Part shown: one piece after another, positions 1 through 11,205 of the stretch
How the letters are laid out: every line of letters begins with the position of its first letter
How positions within the stretch are numbered: position 1 is the stretch's first letter
From: Castanea sativa
Lineage: Eukaryota > Streptophyta > Magnoliopsida > Fagales > Fagaceae
Reading direction: 5' to 3'
Assembly (NCBI RefSeq): GCF_040712315.1
Contig: NC_134020.1
Coordinates: 9,042,436-9,106,435 of the forward strand
DNA: 64,000 nucleotides
The notes under the pieces: model-generated
Database searches by the model: none
What the model was told of the DNA's origin: nothing
What the model saw: only the letters and a program-made list of their open reading frames with translations
Made by a program: the position numbers and the translations under genes

Positions 1-280
1 TCTTAGTTGATATGTTATAGTCTTCGTAGATGGAATGCCTAATTTCATCACCCACTATGAACTACAATTCTGAGTTTACAAAGAACTTGTGATTTATATT
101 TTCTGTCACTTTTCACATATATCACATACTATGCATCTCATGGACTATATGATAATGTCCAATATTCATGTTACCATTATTTTAGCTTATAATCAAACAA
201 CTTTATTAATACAACATTAAGTCATACATAATGTCTTACATAGCATCATACAATAGGATTTGAGGGCACTAATCCAAACA
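1..280 (-). mobile_element. Partial Copia LTR, cut by window edge
   Basis: This is the U3-start side of the 1.4 kb Copia LTR family found thirteen times in the window. On the plus strand it ends in the family terminus (ctaatccaaaca, mutated from ctaatcctaaca). It is read on the minus strand like the Copia-1 LTRs. It abuts gypsy LTR sequence at 281, so it inserted into that LTR. The outer part and left target duplication lie outside the window. Confidence 0.85.
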
Positions 281-465
281 GATCTAAACATATAAGCATG
301 TAAGGATGTATATCTAAGCATAAAACAAGGCATAAGACATAAAAAGCAAGGAGATTTAAGCTAGAAGCACAAATAAAACAAGAAACATGCTAAAGAAAGC
401 CATAAATCATGTTATTCAAGCAAAAATAAAGGATAAAAAGCTTGATGAAGCTTCAAAGAAAAATA

Positions 466-500
466 GGTATGGATAGTAGCTAAAAAGCTACATCCATACC
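466..500. other. Conserved hairpin in gypsy LTR
   Basis: Inverted repeat GGTATGGAT...ATCCATACC with an inner TAGCT/AGCTA pairing. The same structure with different arm sequence recurs at 17246-17290 and 58585-58625. On the minus strand it lies about 230 bases downstream of the LTR TATA box, so it would be in the transcript. Confidence 0.75.
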
Positions 501-730
501 CCTTAAACCTCAAATCTAAGGTATGGAACCAAGGAGAGGAGGATAAAGGGAATGAACACTACCTTTTATTTTTAGAGGAGAGAAGAATCAATAATCTTTG
601 ATGTGTTTTTATTTTTTTTTCTTTGGGAGAGAAATATGGTGAGAAAAGAGAGAAAAAATGCCCAAAAACTCCCAAAACAGCTCCCAAAAACCCAATTTTT
701 CAGTTTTGGTCCAATCTGGAGTGCCAGGGA

Positions 731-739
731 CTATTTATA
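731..739 (-). promoter_or_regulatory. TATA box of gypsy LTR (left copy)
   Basis: The minus strand reads TATAAATAG inside GGGCTATAAATAGTCCC. The equivalent position in the right LTR (17516-17524) has the same nonamer. Confidence 0.7.
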
Positions 740-1125
740 GCCCTCGGCAAGCTTCCCGAGGCTTGGTGCACGTTGTAGGTCCTCAGGGTCAGGCCAGCGG
801 CCCTACAAGGGCTGTCGTGCTGATGTCATCATGACATCGGCAAATTCGTCCTGTTGTACTTTTTCAGTTTTGACTTTGGACACATATTTGAAGGTCTTCC
901 CGAACTTGGATTGAGGCGATCTTGGTGTGCTAATGCTTGTCACGGTTTTCTTAGTTTCTCATCCGTTTTAACTCTGATTTTGACCCATGAATAGTCATTG
1001 GAATGAGAATTTGATTATCTTTGTAATGGAATTAGTTTCAAATTGTTCTGATAGATGGATCAAAATTAGGTTTTCTGGGGCCTACCGGGAGCCAACTCCG
1101 AGTCAAACTTGGTCAAAGTTATTAA

Positions 1126-2552
1126 TGAAGGAAAAAATTCTGGTTTTGTATCTCATACAAAAACACATAGCGAAAGTAACAAACAAGGATCTATTTCATT
1201 CATGATTGATAACGTGCACTACATAAATTTCAGAATTTAAGAACAAGATAGCGTACCTTGGTGTGGAGAAATTCAAAACAAAGATTAGAAGCACTTGAGA
1301 ACACTTTTAATCTTCACTCCAATTCCACTTTATGCCCAAGATGTGTGGTCTCTCAATCAGTTTTTCAAAGGGGGAATGAAAGTGTGTCTCACACTCTCTC
1401 ACACACCGTTTCTTTTTCTTTTCTAATCTCTTCTAATAAAAAATTCTGTATGTTTCTCCCTTTATAACTAACTGATTATCTAATTGGGCTGGCCTATTGG
1501 GCCTTTCCAATTGGGCTTTAGTGTGTGGCTTGGAGTGGGACCAAAAGTGACCAATAAGACACTAGCTCCAATGGGCCTTGGGCTTTTCCGTCAACTCTTG
1601 ACAAGTCCAAAGTTACCATTAATTATATTTAATACCACTATATAAATATAATTGCACTCTAGGCCTTATTAATAAATTATATCCCAAGACTTTATTATAC
1701 ACGTAACCCCTTCATAAAATATTCGTAGTAACACAAAGTCATAAATGTAGACTGCCACTTTGTAAATTACTACATCTTATCCTTGAGTACCCGGTTTAAT
1801 ACTTTAAAGTTATTCATTACATATTTATGAAATCCAATTTCATAAATATATACTTTAGTAATTTCTTACTAAAGTGGTTAGGCCTAACTCTCTGAATAAC
1901 TGAAACCATTAAACTTATCTCAAGGGAATATTTTATATCTCCATCAAGAGACTATGAATTCCATCTTAAGAATATATATTCCATCAACACTAAATGTGGC
2001 TGCCCAACATACTGAGGTTTTGACCGTCACTTCAGGTCTCACTCCTGATATATCAAAGCAACCTACACTTCATGATCAGGTCCATTATTCTCTCAGAATT
2101 ATGAGTTCATGCAAATAGAAGTCGTGAGATTTATTATTCATTTGACAGTCTTTAGGAGAATAATAAATCTCACAGCGGTCCTGTTCAATATGTTTTAACT
2201 CTTAAAACATATCAACATATCAACTAGAAGCTTCCACTTCCATGATCAAGACAAATCATCTTAGTTGACACGTTATAGTCTTCGCAGATGAAATGCCCAA
2301 TTTCATCACCGACTACGAACTATAAATTCTGAGTTTACAAAGAACTTGTGATTTACATCTTCTGTGACTTTTCACATAAATCACATACAATGCATCTCAT
2401 GGACTATATGATAATGTCCCATATTCATGTTACCATTATTTTAGATAATAATAAAATAACTTTATCTATCACAATATTAAGTCATACATCATGTCATACA
2501 TAATATCATACATAGCATCATACAATAGGATTTAAGGGCACAAATCCTAACA
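1126..2552 (-). mobile_element. Copia solo LTR with perfect 5 bp TSD
   Basis: Starts tgaagg and ends taaca on the plus strand, 1427 bp, flanked by attaa at 1121-1125 and 2553-2557. No internal region is present, so it is a solo LTR left by LTR-LTR recombination. It interrupts the gypsy LTR. The uninterrupted paralogous site is at 18040-18060 (ggtcaaagtt then gctaaaaatctcc), which confirms the insertion point. Confidence 0.95.
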
Positions 2553-2795
2553 ATTAAAAATCTCCAAGGAGCTCAGGTTTGATATAAAGCCATGAAAAAT
2601 GGTATTTTGTGAGGATTTTGACCTTGTTTGACCTTTGGTCAACCTAGGGTTGATCACATTTGATTATCTTGTGTCCAAACGGGTTTCACCACGTCATTCT
2701 GGATGTTCTCGTGGCCCCATGAAATGAAAATAACATTTTTGGATTTTTCAGGGTTCGACACGCAAATCGAGGGCAAACAAAATACAGTATCAATG

Positions 2796-2812
2796 GCTGC
2801 CCCTTCTTTATC
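2796..2812 (-). other. Polypurine tract next to Gypsy-1 3' LTR
   Basis: The minus strand reads GATAAAGAAGGGGCAG just before the LTR start. The same tract (GATAAAGAAGGGGTAG) flanks the right LTR at 18329-18345. Polypurine tracts prime plus-strand DNA synthesis and mark the inner edge of a 3' LTR. Confidence 0.6.
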
Positions 2813-3149
2813 TGACATCTCGAGTGCAATGAGAGGTGTAGGATAAAGAACGTGATTTCAAATTTTGTCGCCCCCAAATTGTGTGCGGAGGCTACTCATG
2901 GATCAAGATCGGTTTTATCTGGTTGGAACGACCTGCTACAGCTGCTTCTAAAATATTTTCTAGACTTCTCTGCTTCTTGATACTAGGCAAAACTTCATTC
3001 TTTTTTGCAAATATGTAAGTAGCAATGCAACTAGGAAAGCATGCTAGATTTTTTTTTTTTTTTGGGCTAGGTAGAAAAACATGCAAATGCTGGATGCATG
3101 ATTTTGATTTCCAGGATTCCATCACCCCCTATGATCTTCTTGTGTCCTT
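2813..3149. other. Spacer homologous to the PMD unit 5' region
   Basis: 2813-2975 matches 18346-18510. Around 3007-3047, a block with aatgcaactaggaaagcatgctag matches 18863-18895 in PMD unit A and the reverse complement of 51390-51425 in unit B. The TATA and first-exon part seen in unit A is missing here. A T-run occupies 3049-3063. Confidence 0.55.
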
Positions 3150-4289
3150 CCATACCATCAAATAAGGGTGGATGAGCCTCTTCTTCATGTTACTGCCAAC
3201 TATTAGGTCCTTACTAGACATGTTTTCCTCTTCAATGGAGTAGAACTATACCCCCCATAGAAGAATTTGGTGCCATCATAGGTGAACCAAAGATTGAAGA
3301 TCTCATCTTCCCTACCATGGGAGGGGATCTCCTCTCCTTGCTACAAGTTATGTTGGGCGTCCCTCTTTCTACGGCAAATAGGTGGTGTGTCCTCGGCAAA
3401 CTCAACCTTAGCTTGGTTTTTTCACACTTTTCCAGTTTAGCCTTTCCCGTGGGTGAGAGGCCATGTTCATACTTTCTTTGTGCCTTTTTCTTATGTGCAC
3501 TTACAGGGTACTTCTTGGTCTAAAGGTCATATTATGCGGATCTCTGGATGTGCATGGTGGTTTATGAGCTAAAGAGCGATAACCTAGTGGGCTTGATATT
3601 GGCAAAAACCCTCAATGGTTTGGATGCCTTTCATAGGAAGGAAGCAAGCTTTTTTATGGGAAGTCTTCTTCTTCTTCAAGTATAATCCCTAACTTTTACC
3701 TAGGCACCTCATATCGTCTTTCATCATTATTTATATTTTTTTCACTTATACTTTTTTTTTTTTTCAAAGATATGGCTACAAGAGAGGCTTCAGTTGCTTC
3801 AACCTCCTACCATACCCCCTACACATACCTCCCTAGCCATTTTAGGGACCACCAACTTCATCAAAATGAAGCTTTGAGGCGTACATGGAGCTTATGGGTC
3901 ACATTAAAGAGACTGACATTCAGTGGGTCATGGAGTGATGGTACATCTAAAACATGGTTCACAGTTGCTGCAAGGGCTACTGTGTGCCTTTAGTTGGATT
4001 TAGTTGCTGCTCATACTACTCCACTTGTCGTATCTCAAGGAGATTCGGAGAACGTCAAGGAGCTCCTAATGATGAAGGTGCCTTCCACACTGAGGTGTTT
4101 ACCAACAGGATCTTAGGTAGGCTTTATGAGGCTTGGCCACACCATAGGGCGACTAGAAGCATTACTCCTCCTCAATATATCTATCCCATTACGAGGTACA
4201 AGCAATGGTTGGAGGATGATATGAAGTGGATTTTGAGGGATGAGAAAGCTTACATTAAGACTAGGAAGAAAACAATGAGGGCTGAGTGA
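3150..4289 (+). pseudogene. Antisense ORF of Gypsy-1, PMD/DUF7745-like, broken
   Basis: Plus-strand coding remnant lying antisense between Gypsy-1 pol and its 3' LTR. Three open pieces follow each other: 3317-3523 (ending in a hydrophobic stretch), 3772-3993 (starting MATREASVAST) and 3954-4289 (ending in a basic tail). The last two join through one frameshift near 3985, where the reading passes from TWFTVAARAT into VPLVGFSCC. The product is unknown. The first piece (GGDLLSLLQVMLGVPLS) resembles the helical region of plant-mobile-domain or DUF7745 proteins carried by plant retroelements; this is family recall, not a search. A T-rich tract and CAAAG just before the ATG at 3772 could be a splice acceptor. 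Confidence 0.45.
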
Positions 4290-4739
4290 CCACCATGATA
4301 TGCCCTATATTTTATTTTTCTACACTTTATGATTCTCATGTTTTTGATTTTGAATTTAATAAAGGATTGGAGTGTTCCAAATCTCCTATGAAAACAATCA
4401 TGTTACCTTTTAATTTAAGTAATGAGAGAATTAATTTTTTATTTTCTTTGCTTATTGTCATCTCATTCCTTTGTTTTTTTTTTCCTTTTTGTTTTCTTTT
4501 TCCTTTGCCATGTAATTTTTGCCTATGACATCACTTTGAGAATTTTCACCATGCCCATGGTCTTTTCCCCTAACTTTTTCCTAGACTGCCCTTTCAAATT
4601 TTCAATCTAGCAGGGTTCTTTTGCTTTAATTTTTGCCTAGGTCGCTCTTTCGGATTTTCCACCTAGCAAGCTTTTTCTCTTTTTTTTTTTGTTTTATGTT
4701 GTATTTCTGGATTCCATGTTAATTGGGTGAAGCATCTCT
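4290..4739. other. T-rich spacer between pol end and antisense ORF
   Basis: No gene is visible. The stretch is T-rich on the plus strand, with long pyrimidine runs and short repeated blocks of the type ttttgcctaggtcgctcttt around 4565-4680. It is probably the 3' untranslated part of both the antisense ORF and pol. Confidence 0.5.
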
Positions 4740-5027
4740 TCCTTATCCAAATCTATGATCCTCGTAGCACCTCTAGACATGATCTTCTTAATGATAAAAG
4801 GCACAGACCACCTTGGCTTCACCTTTCCTCTTGGATCAAAAGTCTCATCTCTAAGCACCTTTAGCACAAAGTCTCATTTTTTAAGGTTTCTCGGTTTCAC
4901 TTTCTTGTTGAATGCTCTAACAATATTTTTTTGGTACCCTTGTGCATGATATTGTGCCCTCGCTCTCTTCTCATCTATCAAAGCCAAATTTTCATATCTT
5001 GCCTTAGCCCAATCCTCTTCTAGGACC
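4740..5027 (-). pseudogene. Gypsy-1 integrase C-terminal part
   Basis: Minus-strand translation gives the C-terminal end of a Tat-type integrase: LEEDWAKARYENLALIDEK near the right end, then FNKKVKPRNLKK and LRDETFDPRGKVKPRWSVPF. It continues the reading interrupted at 12576 by Copia-1; the reading on the two sides meets at the 5 bp target duplication (ggacc/agacc). A stop follows NLKK, where relatives have a glutamate-glycine pair. So this copy was already dead or died after insertion. Confidence 0.85.
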
Positions 5028-6413
5028 TAAAGGAAATATGCATGTGCGCAGCGGAAAAATAACGGATCTACTTAATTCATAAAAGTTAACATGTACTAAA
5101 TAAGTTTTAGAACTTAAGAACAAGAAAGTGTACCTTTGAGCGGTGAATTTCAAAACTGAAGATCAAAATCGCTTCGGAACAGTTTCAATCTTCACTCCAA
5201 TTCCACTAACGCCCAAGATGTGTGGTCTCTCAATCAGTTCCAAAGGGAGAATGTCAAAGTATCCAATACTTACATACACCACTTCACAATGATGTTCTTC
5301 CAAAATTCTCTGCAGAAAATTATGTACGTTTTTCCCTTTGTGTCTAACCGATTATCTAATTAGGCTGGCCTTTTGGGCCTTTCCAATTGGGCTTAAGTGT
5401 GTGGCTTGGAGTGGGACCAAAAGGGACCAATAAGACACTAGCTCCAATGGGCCTTGGGCTTTTCTGTCAATTCTTGACAAGTCTAAAGTTACCATTAACT
5501 ATATTTAATACCACTATATAAATATAGTTGCACTCTAGGCCTTTTCTATAAATTATATCCCAAGACTTTATTATACATGCAACCCCTTCATAAAATATTT
5601 GTAGTAACACAAAGTCATAAATGTAGACTGTCACTTTGTAAATTACTACAACTTATCCTTAAGTACCCGGTTTAATCCTTTATGTTATTCATCATATATT
5701 TATGAAATCCAATCTCATAAATATATACTCTAGTAACTATTTACTAAAGTAGTTAGGCCTAACATTCTGAATAACAAACCCATTAAACTTATCTCAAGGG
5801 AATATTTTGTATCTACGTTAAGAGACTATGAATTCCATCTTGAGAATATAAGTTCCATCAACATTAAATGTGGTTGCCCAACATACTGAGGTTTTGACCG
5901 TAACTCTAGATCTCACTCCTGATATACCAAAGCAACCTACACCTCATGATCAAGTCCATTATTCTCTCAGGATTAAGAGTTCATGCAAATATAATTCATG
6001 AGTTTATTATTCATTTGACAGTCTTTAGGAGAATAATAAATCTCACACCGGTCCAGTTCAATATGTTTTAACTCTTAAAACATATCAACATATCAACTAG
6101 AAATCACCATTTCCACGATCAAGACAAATCATCTTAGTTGATATGTTATAGTCTTCACAGATGAAATGCCCAATTTCATCACCGACTACGAACTAAAATT
6201 TTGAGTTTACAAAGAACTTGTGATTTATATCTTCTGTGACTTTTCACATAAATCACATACTATGCATTTCATGGACTATATGATAATGTCCCGATATTCA
6301 TGTTACCATTATTTTAGACAATAGCAAAACAACTTTATTAAGCACAACATTAAGTCATACATAATAAAATACATAGCATCATACAATAGGATTTAAGGGC
6401 ACATATCCTAACA
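5028..6413 (-). repeat. Copia-1 3' LTR
   Basis: 1386 bp. It starts taaagg (mutated from tgaagg) and ends atcctaaca on the plus strand. It is followed at once by the polypurine tract 6414-6424 (minus strand AAGTGGGAGAT), only a few bases after the pol stop at 6428-6430. Confidence 0.92.
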
Positions 6414-6427
6414 ATCTCCCACTTGCA

Positions 6428-8242
6428 CTAAAGACTTTTGTGCACTAATCTAACTCCCATCTCCTCCAAATGTGACTCGAAAGTCCTTTGGGGCAAGGCT
6501 TTGGTAAAGGGATCCGCTAGATTCTTTGCACCATCAATCTTTGCTACTACCACATCTCCACGAGCAACAATTTCTCAAATGATGTGATACTTTCTCTCTA
6601 TGTGCTTTCCTTTCTTGTAATTCCTTGGATCCTTGGATTGTGCAACCGCTCCACTATTGTCGCAGAACAATATAATAGGAACTTGCTCAATTCTTATAAC
6701 ACCAAGATCAGAAAGGAATTTCTTGAGCCAAACAGCCTCCTTTGCTACTTCACAAGCAGCAACATACTCGGCTTCCATGGTGGAGTCCGCAATATAAGAT
6801 TGCTTAACACTCCTCTAACTTATGGCTCCACCTCCCAAGGTGAAAACACATCTCGATGTGGATTTTCTGAAATCTAGATCGGACTTAAAATCCAAATCTG
6901 TACAGCCAATAGGAATCAAATCCTCACAACGGTAAACAAGCATATAATCCCTCGTTCTCCTTAGATACTTGAGAATATGCTTTACAGCTTGCCAATGTTT
7001 AGGACCTGGATTTGATTGATATCGACTGACCATGCCAACTGAATAACAAATATCCGGTCTAGTACAAAGCATGGCATACATGAGACTTCCCACAATAGAA
7101 GCATTGAGAACTTGTCTCATCATGTTTTCTTCCTCTTGAGTCTTAGGCCTTTGGTCATCAGACAGAGGAACTACATGTCTAAAAGGATGTAATCCTTTTT
7201 TGGAGTTTTGCATTCTAAACCGTTCTAGAACCTTATCTATATATCCAGCTTGTGACAAACCCAACATCCTATTATTTCGATCTCGCTAAAGCTTGATCCC
7301 TAGAATATAGTTAGCTTCGTCCAAGTCCTTCATATCAAATTGGCTTGACAACCAAACTTTAACTGATGACATTACCCCTACATCATTTCCAATGAGTAGA
7401 ATGTCATCTACATAAAGTACTAGGAACATTACTACTTTGTCTTGATGTCTTTTGTACACACATGGTTCATCAAGATTTTGTTCAAAACCAAATGATTTGA
7501 TTGCCTGATCAAATCTGATGTTCCTTGACCTAGATGCTTGCTTAAGTCCATAAATGGACCTTTTCAACTTGCATACCATATGCTCTTGGTTTTTTGCTAT
7601 GAAACCTTTTGGTTGCAACATATAGATTTCTTCTTCAAGATTGCCATTAAGAAATGCAGTATTGACATCCATTTGCCAAATCTCATAATCATAATGAGCA
7701 GTAATGGATAAGAGAATTCTGATAGACTTAAGCATGGCAACTGGCGAAAAAGTTTCATCATAGTCAATGCCTTCTTTTTGTTTATACCCTTTCGCCACTA
7801 GTCTTGCTATAAAGGTTTCAACCTTTCCATCTATCCCTCTTTTCCTCTTGTAAACCCATTTGCAATCAACAGGTTTAATGCTGTTAGGCCCTTCTACAAG
7901 ATCCTAAACTTGATTGGAATACATGGAATCTAATTCAGATTTCATAGCTTAGACCCAATGATGTGCATCTATATCATTCATTGCTTCATCATAAGTGTAG
8001 GGATCCGATTCAGCCTCTTCTGAGATAGCTTCATAAGTTTCTCCCAAACTTATGAATCTCACAGGAGGCTGAACAATTCTCCCATTACGACGAGGCACCT
8101 GTGTACTAGACATCTCATGAATAGTATCTTGTGGTATATCCAATACATCCACATCATCCCTAGTTTCATCCATTGGTTGTTTAACTACAAGTTCATTTAT
8201 TTCAACCAAGAAAACTCTACTTCTAGGAGTAAAATTATTCAT
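6428..8242 (-). pseudogene. Copia-1 reverse transcriptase and RNase H
   Basis: Minus-strand pieces in order: a linker with MNNFTPRSRV (8242-7949), RT (7798-7286) with [13 protein letters not shown] and the catalytic [11 protein letters not shown], then RT-RNase H connection (7267-6815) with SRYQSNPGPKHW, and RNase H (6778-6575) with EAEYVAACE and DNSGAVAQSKDP. The terminal MGVRLVHKSL ends at a stop on 6428-6430. Breaks near 7940, 7280, 6810 and 6572 disable it. When intact the enzyme copies the element RNA into DNA in virus-like particles. Confidence 0.9.
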
Positions 8243-8410
8243 ATAGTCATTTTGCTAGAATTTGGCATTTGTGCTAACAAACACTTTATTATCCTTGTGA
8301 CTATAGAATAAACCTCCAATTGTTCCTTTTGGATACCCTACAAAGAAAACCACTTCTATTTTAGACTGTAACTTGTCAGACTTTCCTTTTCACACATGTG
8401 CTGGACAACC

Positions 8411-9440
8411 CTAAATATGGAGATGTCTCATACTAGGCTCACGCCCATTCCATAACTCTACAGGTGTTTTAGGAACAGACTTCGAAGGTACTAAATTCAG
8501 AAGATACATTGCAGTACATAAGGCATATCCCCAAAAAGAAATTGGTAGAGTTGAATAACTCATCATGGATCTAACCATATCTAAAAGAGTCATATCTAAA
8601 AGAGTCATTTTGTTGTGGAGTTCCAAGTGTAGTCAATTGGGATATAATCCCATTTTTAGTCAAGTAATCCTTAAAATCACCAAGAAGGTATTCGCCACCT
8701 CGATCAGATCGAATGGCCTTTATGCGTTTACCCAATTGATTCTCAACTTCAGGCCTAAACTCTTTGAACTTGTCAAAAGCTTCGGACTTCCATTTCATTA
8801 GGTATACATAACCAAATCTAGAGTAATCATCAGTAAAAGTGATGAAATACTCATAACCACCTCTTGCTTGGATTGACATAGGACCACATACATCTGAATG
8901 TACTAGTTCTAGCAAATCTTGAGCTCTTCTACCTTTTGTATTAAAAGGTTGTTTGGCCATTTCACCTTCCAAACAAGATTCACAAACCGGAAATTCATCA
9001 AAGTCCATGGACCCCAAGATTCCATCTTTGATAACTCTTTGAATTCTGTTTGAATTGATATGACCTAAACGCAAGTGCCAAAGATATGCTTCACTAGTAG
9101 AAGGAAACTTTCTCTTTAATGATTTCACATGTGAATTATTATCTAATTCAGAATTATATAATTCACGCTTATCAGGAGTTAAAATATAAAGACCATATAC
9201 AATATTGCCAGAACAGATAAACATTTTATCCTTCTTTATTACAACATTGTCTTTTAGGATAATAAAATACCCATGTTTACCTAAATAAGTTGCAAAAATT
9301 AAATTCCTACGAACATTAGGTACAAATAGACAGTTTTCCAATATTAAAACCCTAGACTCAAAGCACAAATTAACAACACCAACAGCTACAACTGGAACTC
9401 TACTCCCATCCGCTAAGGTAAGAAACAATTCTCCTTCATT
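8411..9440 (-). pseudogene. Copia-1 integrase, catalytic Glu region destroyed
   Basis: The reading runs from FLTLADGSRVPVVAVG through the zinc-binding HLRLGHINSNR...CESCLEGEM to the core (VHSDVCGP, FITFTDDYSR, IRSDRGGEY). After TPQQN the usual GVAERRNRTLL is replaced. On the plus strand (8575-8610) a 13 bp unit, tatctaaaagagtca, is duplicated while about 20 bases are lost, so the catalytic glutamate of the D,D-35-E triad is gone. The frame resumes at 8626 with [17 protein letters not shown]. Confidence 0.9.
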
Positions 9441-10113
9441 TAGCTTTCTGGTGTCTTGAAACCCCTGTAAAGAATTGCAAAATATGATTAGTACAACCTG
9501 AATCCACACACCAGGAATCCGTGGGATTCTGTACCAAACATATTTCAAGAAAGGAAGTTGTCATACCCGTGTTCTTGGCAGCCTTAAACTTTGGACAATT
9601 TCTCTTCCAATGTCCTTTTTCACCACAATGGCAACACTTTCCTTTGAGCTTCTTTCCTTTGTCGGCAACTCCCAAGACAATTTGTTTACCCTCTTGTTTA
9701 GCGAAGTCCTTCTTCTTCTTCTTCTTACCCTTGCCTTTCGACTTAGGTTGAGAAGTAGAAGCTTCACCAACATTGGCTTCAACACTAGAAGTACCAACGA
9801 TGCCTTCCGCTGCTACCAATTCATTCATTAATTTAAACAAGGAATAAACCTTTTTGTTCATATTATAATTCAGTCTGAATTCCTTGAATGATTCCGGTAG
9901 TGATTGGAGTATCATATCCACTGGGGATTCTCCATCAATGTCAGCACCTAAAATCTCTAATGTATTCAGATTAGAGATTAGAGATCATTGTAAGACAACG
10001 CTCTCTAACTGAAGTACCTTCAACCATTTTGGTATTATAAATTTTCCTCATGGTTTCTTGCTTTGCTGAATGGCCTTGCTCACCAAACATCTCCTTCAGA
10101 CTATGCATAATGT
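9436..10113 (-). pseudogene. Copia-1 gag and protease
   Basis: Gag C-terminal half with SLKEMFGEQGHSAKQETM, a lysine-rich stretch, the CCHC zinc knuckle CCHCGEKGHWKRNC and the aspartic protease motif CVDSGCTNHI. Compared with Copia-3, about 360 bases encoding the gag N-terminus are missing: the reading breaks at about 10113 and joins leader sequence directly. A short duplication (attagagattagagat) near 9966-9985 shifts the frame again. Confidence 0.87.
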
Positions 10114-11191
10114 CCTTGATAAAACCATAACATAATATATGCAACGACAACCCAATCCCATATTCAATATTACTCAGCATAGAGTGAACATTAAATACTA
10201 TGATTGATTGAGAACTATTCTCATTATTAGTGCTATCATGATAACTCTTATCAAACACTAATAAGATGCCATTTTTAAATTTAGCCTCTAAGTAATAATA
10301 GTAAGAACTCAGCATAGAGGATACTATAATACTTAGTCTAGTGTATACCATTGTCTAGAATCATGTGTAGCCACATTTCATCCATTTAATAGGTTTATTT
10401 TGTAGTGCCATGATAAAACACCCTCCGCATGGAATGCAAAGCTCAAAGCTAAGACAAGGCGTCTGATCAAACCACTATAAACCAAGAAATCCAATCTTGT
10501 AGGACCATGAAATAAATACTCTTCGCATGGAATGCTAAGCTCTAGGCAAAGATAAAGTATATATTTCACACTACTATGAACCAACAATGGATGCCGTGAG
10601 ATGCAACCCTTGTATCTCTCTCCCACTAGATGTTTTAAGATAGAGGTTTTTAAATTTAAAATATGCATAAACTAATTACACATTGCTTTGCTCTTTATAT
10701 ATGTAAAAACACTTAGAAAAAAAATCTGAATCCACAGTCCTTGATTGATCCTCGACAGATTCTCGATCGATCGAGAATAAGTTCTACGAAGCTCGATTGA
10801 TTCTCGACAGATCCTCGATCGATTGAGAGATCTTCTGTTAGCTCGATAGATGCTCGACAGATCCTCGGTCGATCGACCATCGCGAATTTTGAATTTTCCA
10901 GAATTTTTCTAAGACAGTTTTTCTACGTTTTGATGTACAAAAATACCAACATACGATCATAATGAACATAAATTGATATCAAAACTGAATTACATTGATG
11001 CTATAGCCTTAAAGTTCAGTTTAACATACTTAAACTCAAAATTAAACAACATCATAACATCAATATCAGTTTTTTTTTTATCAAAAACAACAATTTCAAC
11101 AACCATGCAGAAAAATATTTTCTAACAACATGAAACTATTGTCTATAATTCCAAAACTATAAACATGTTAAACAGATATTAAATGAAGATC
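10114..11191 (-). other. Copia-1 untranslated leader
   Basis: No credible gene. 10114-10670 matches the Copia-3 leader at about 43495-43960 (shared blocks such as atgcaacgacaacccaatcccat). The open frames here are accidental. The part nearest the primer site has diverged and contains the tcgatcga repeat. Confidence 0.75.
10744..10885. repeat. Imperfect tandem repeat rich in TCGATCGA
   Basis: Three units of about 50 bp, starting near 10751, 10805 and 10853, each with tcgacagat(t/c)ctcg followed by the palindromic tcgatcga. Similar cgaca/tatcgag motifs occur in the unrelated solo LTR at 29990-30060. Confidence 0.75.
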
Positions 11192-11203
11192 GCTCTGATA
11201 CCA
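11192..11203 (-). other. Copia-1 primer binding site (initiator tRNA-Met)
   Basis: The minus strand reads TGGTATCAGAGC, the complement of the 3' end of plant initiator tRNA-Met, two bases inside the 5' LTR. Confidence 0.95.
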
Positions 11204-11205
11204 TT

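Larger units (their letters stand above)
281..2795 (-). repeat. Gypsy-1 left (3') LTR, interrupted by a solo LTR
   Basis: 281-1125 and 2553-2795 align by eye, in order and orientation, with about 17070-18328 of the right LTR. Shared landmarks are the gatctaaacatataagcatg block, the hairpin, a minus-strand TATA, and the motif before the polypurine tract. The part matching 16160-17070 is missing because the Copia LTR at 1-280 begins there. Read on the minus strand it is the 3' LTR. Confidence 0.75.

Noticed and set aside
6584..6877. Plus-strand 97-codon frames opposite Copia RNase H (also 34565-34858 and 39605-39898)
   Set aside because: Same shadow frame in three homologous copies, antisense to clear RNase H motifs.
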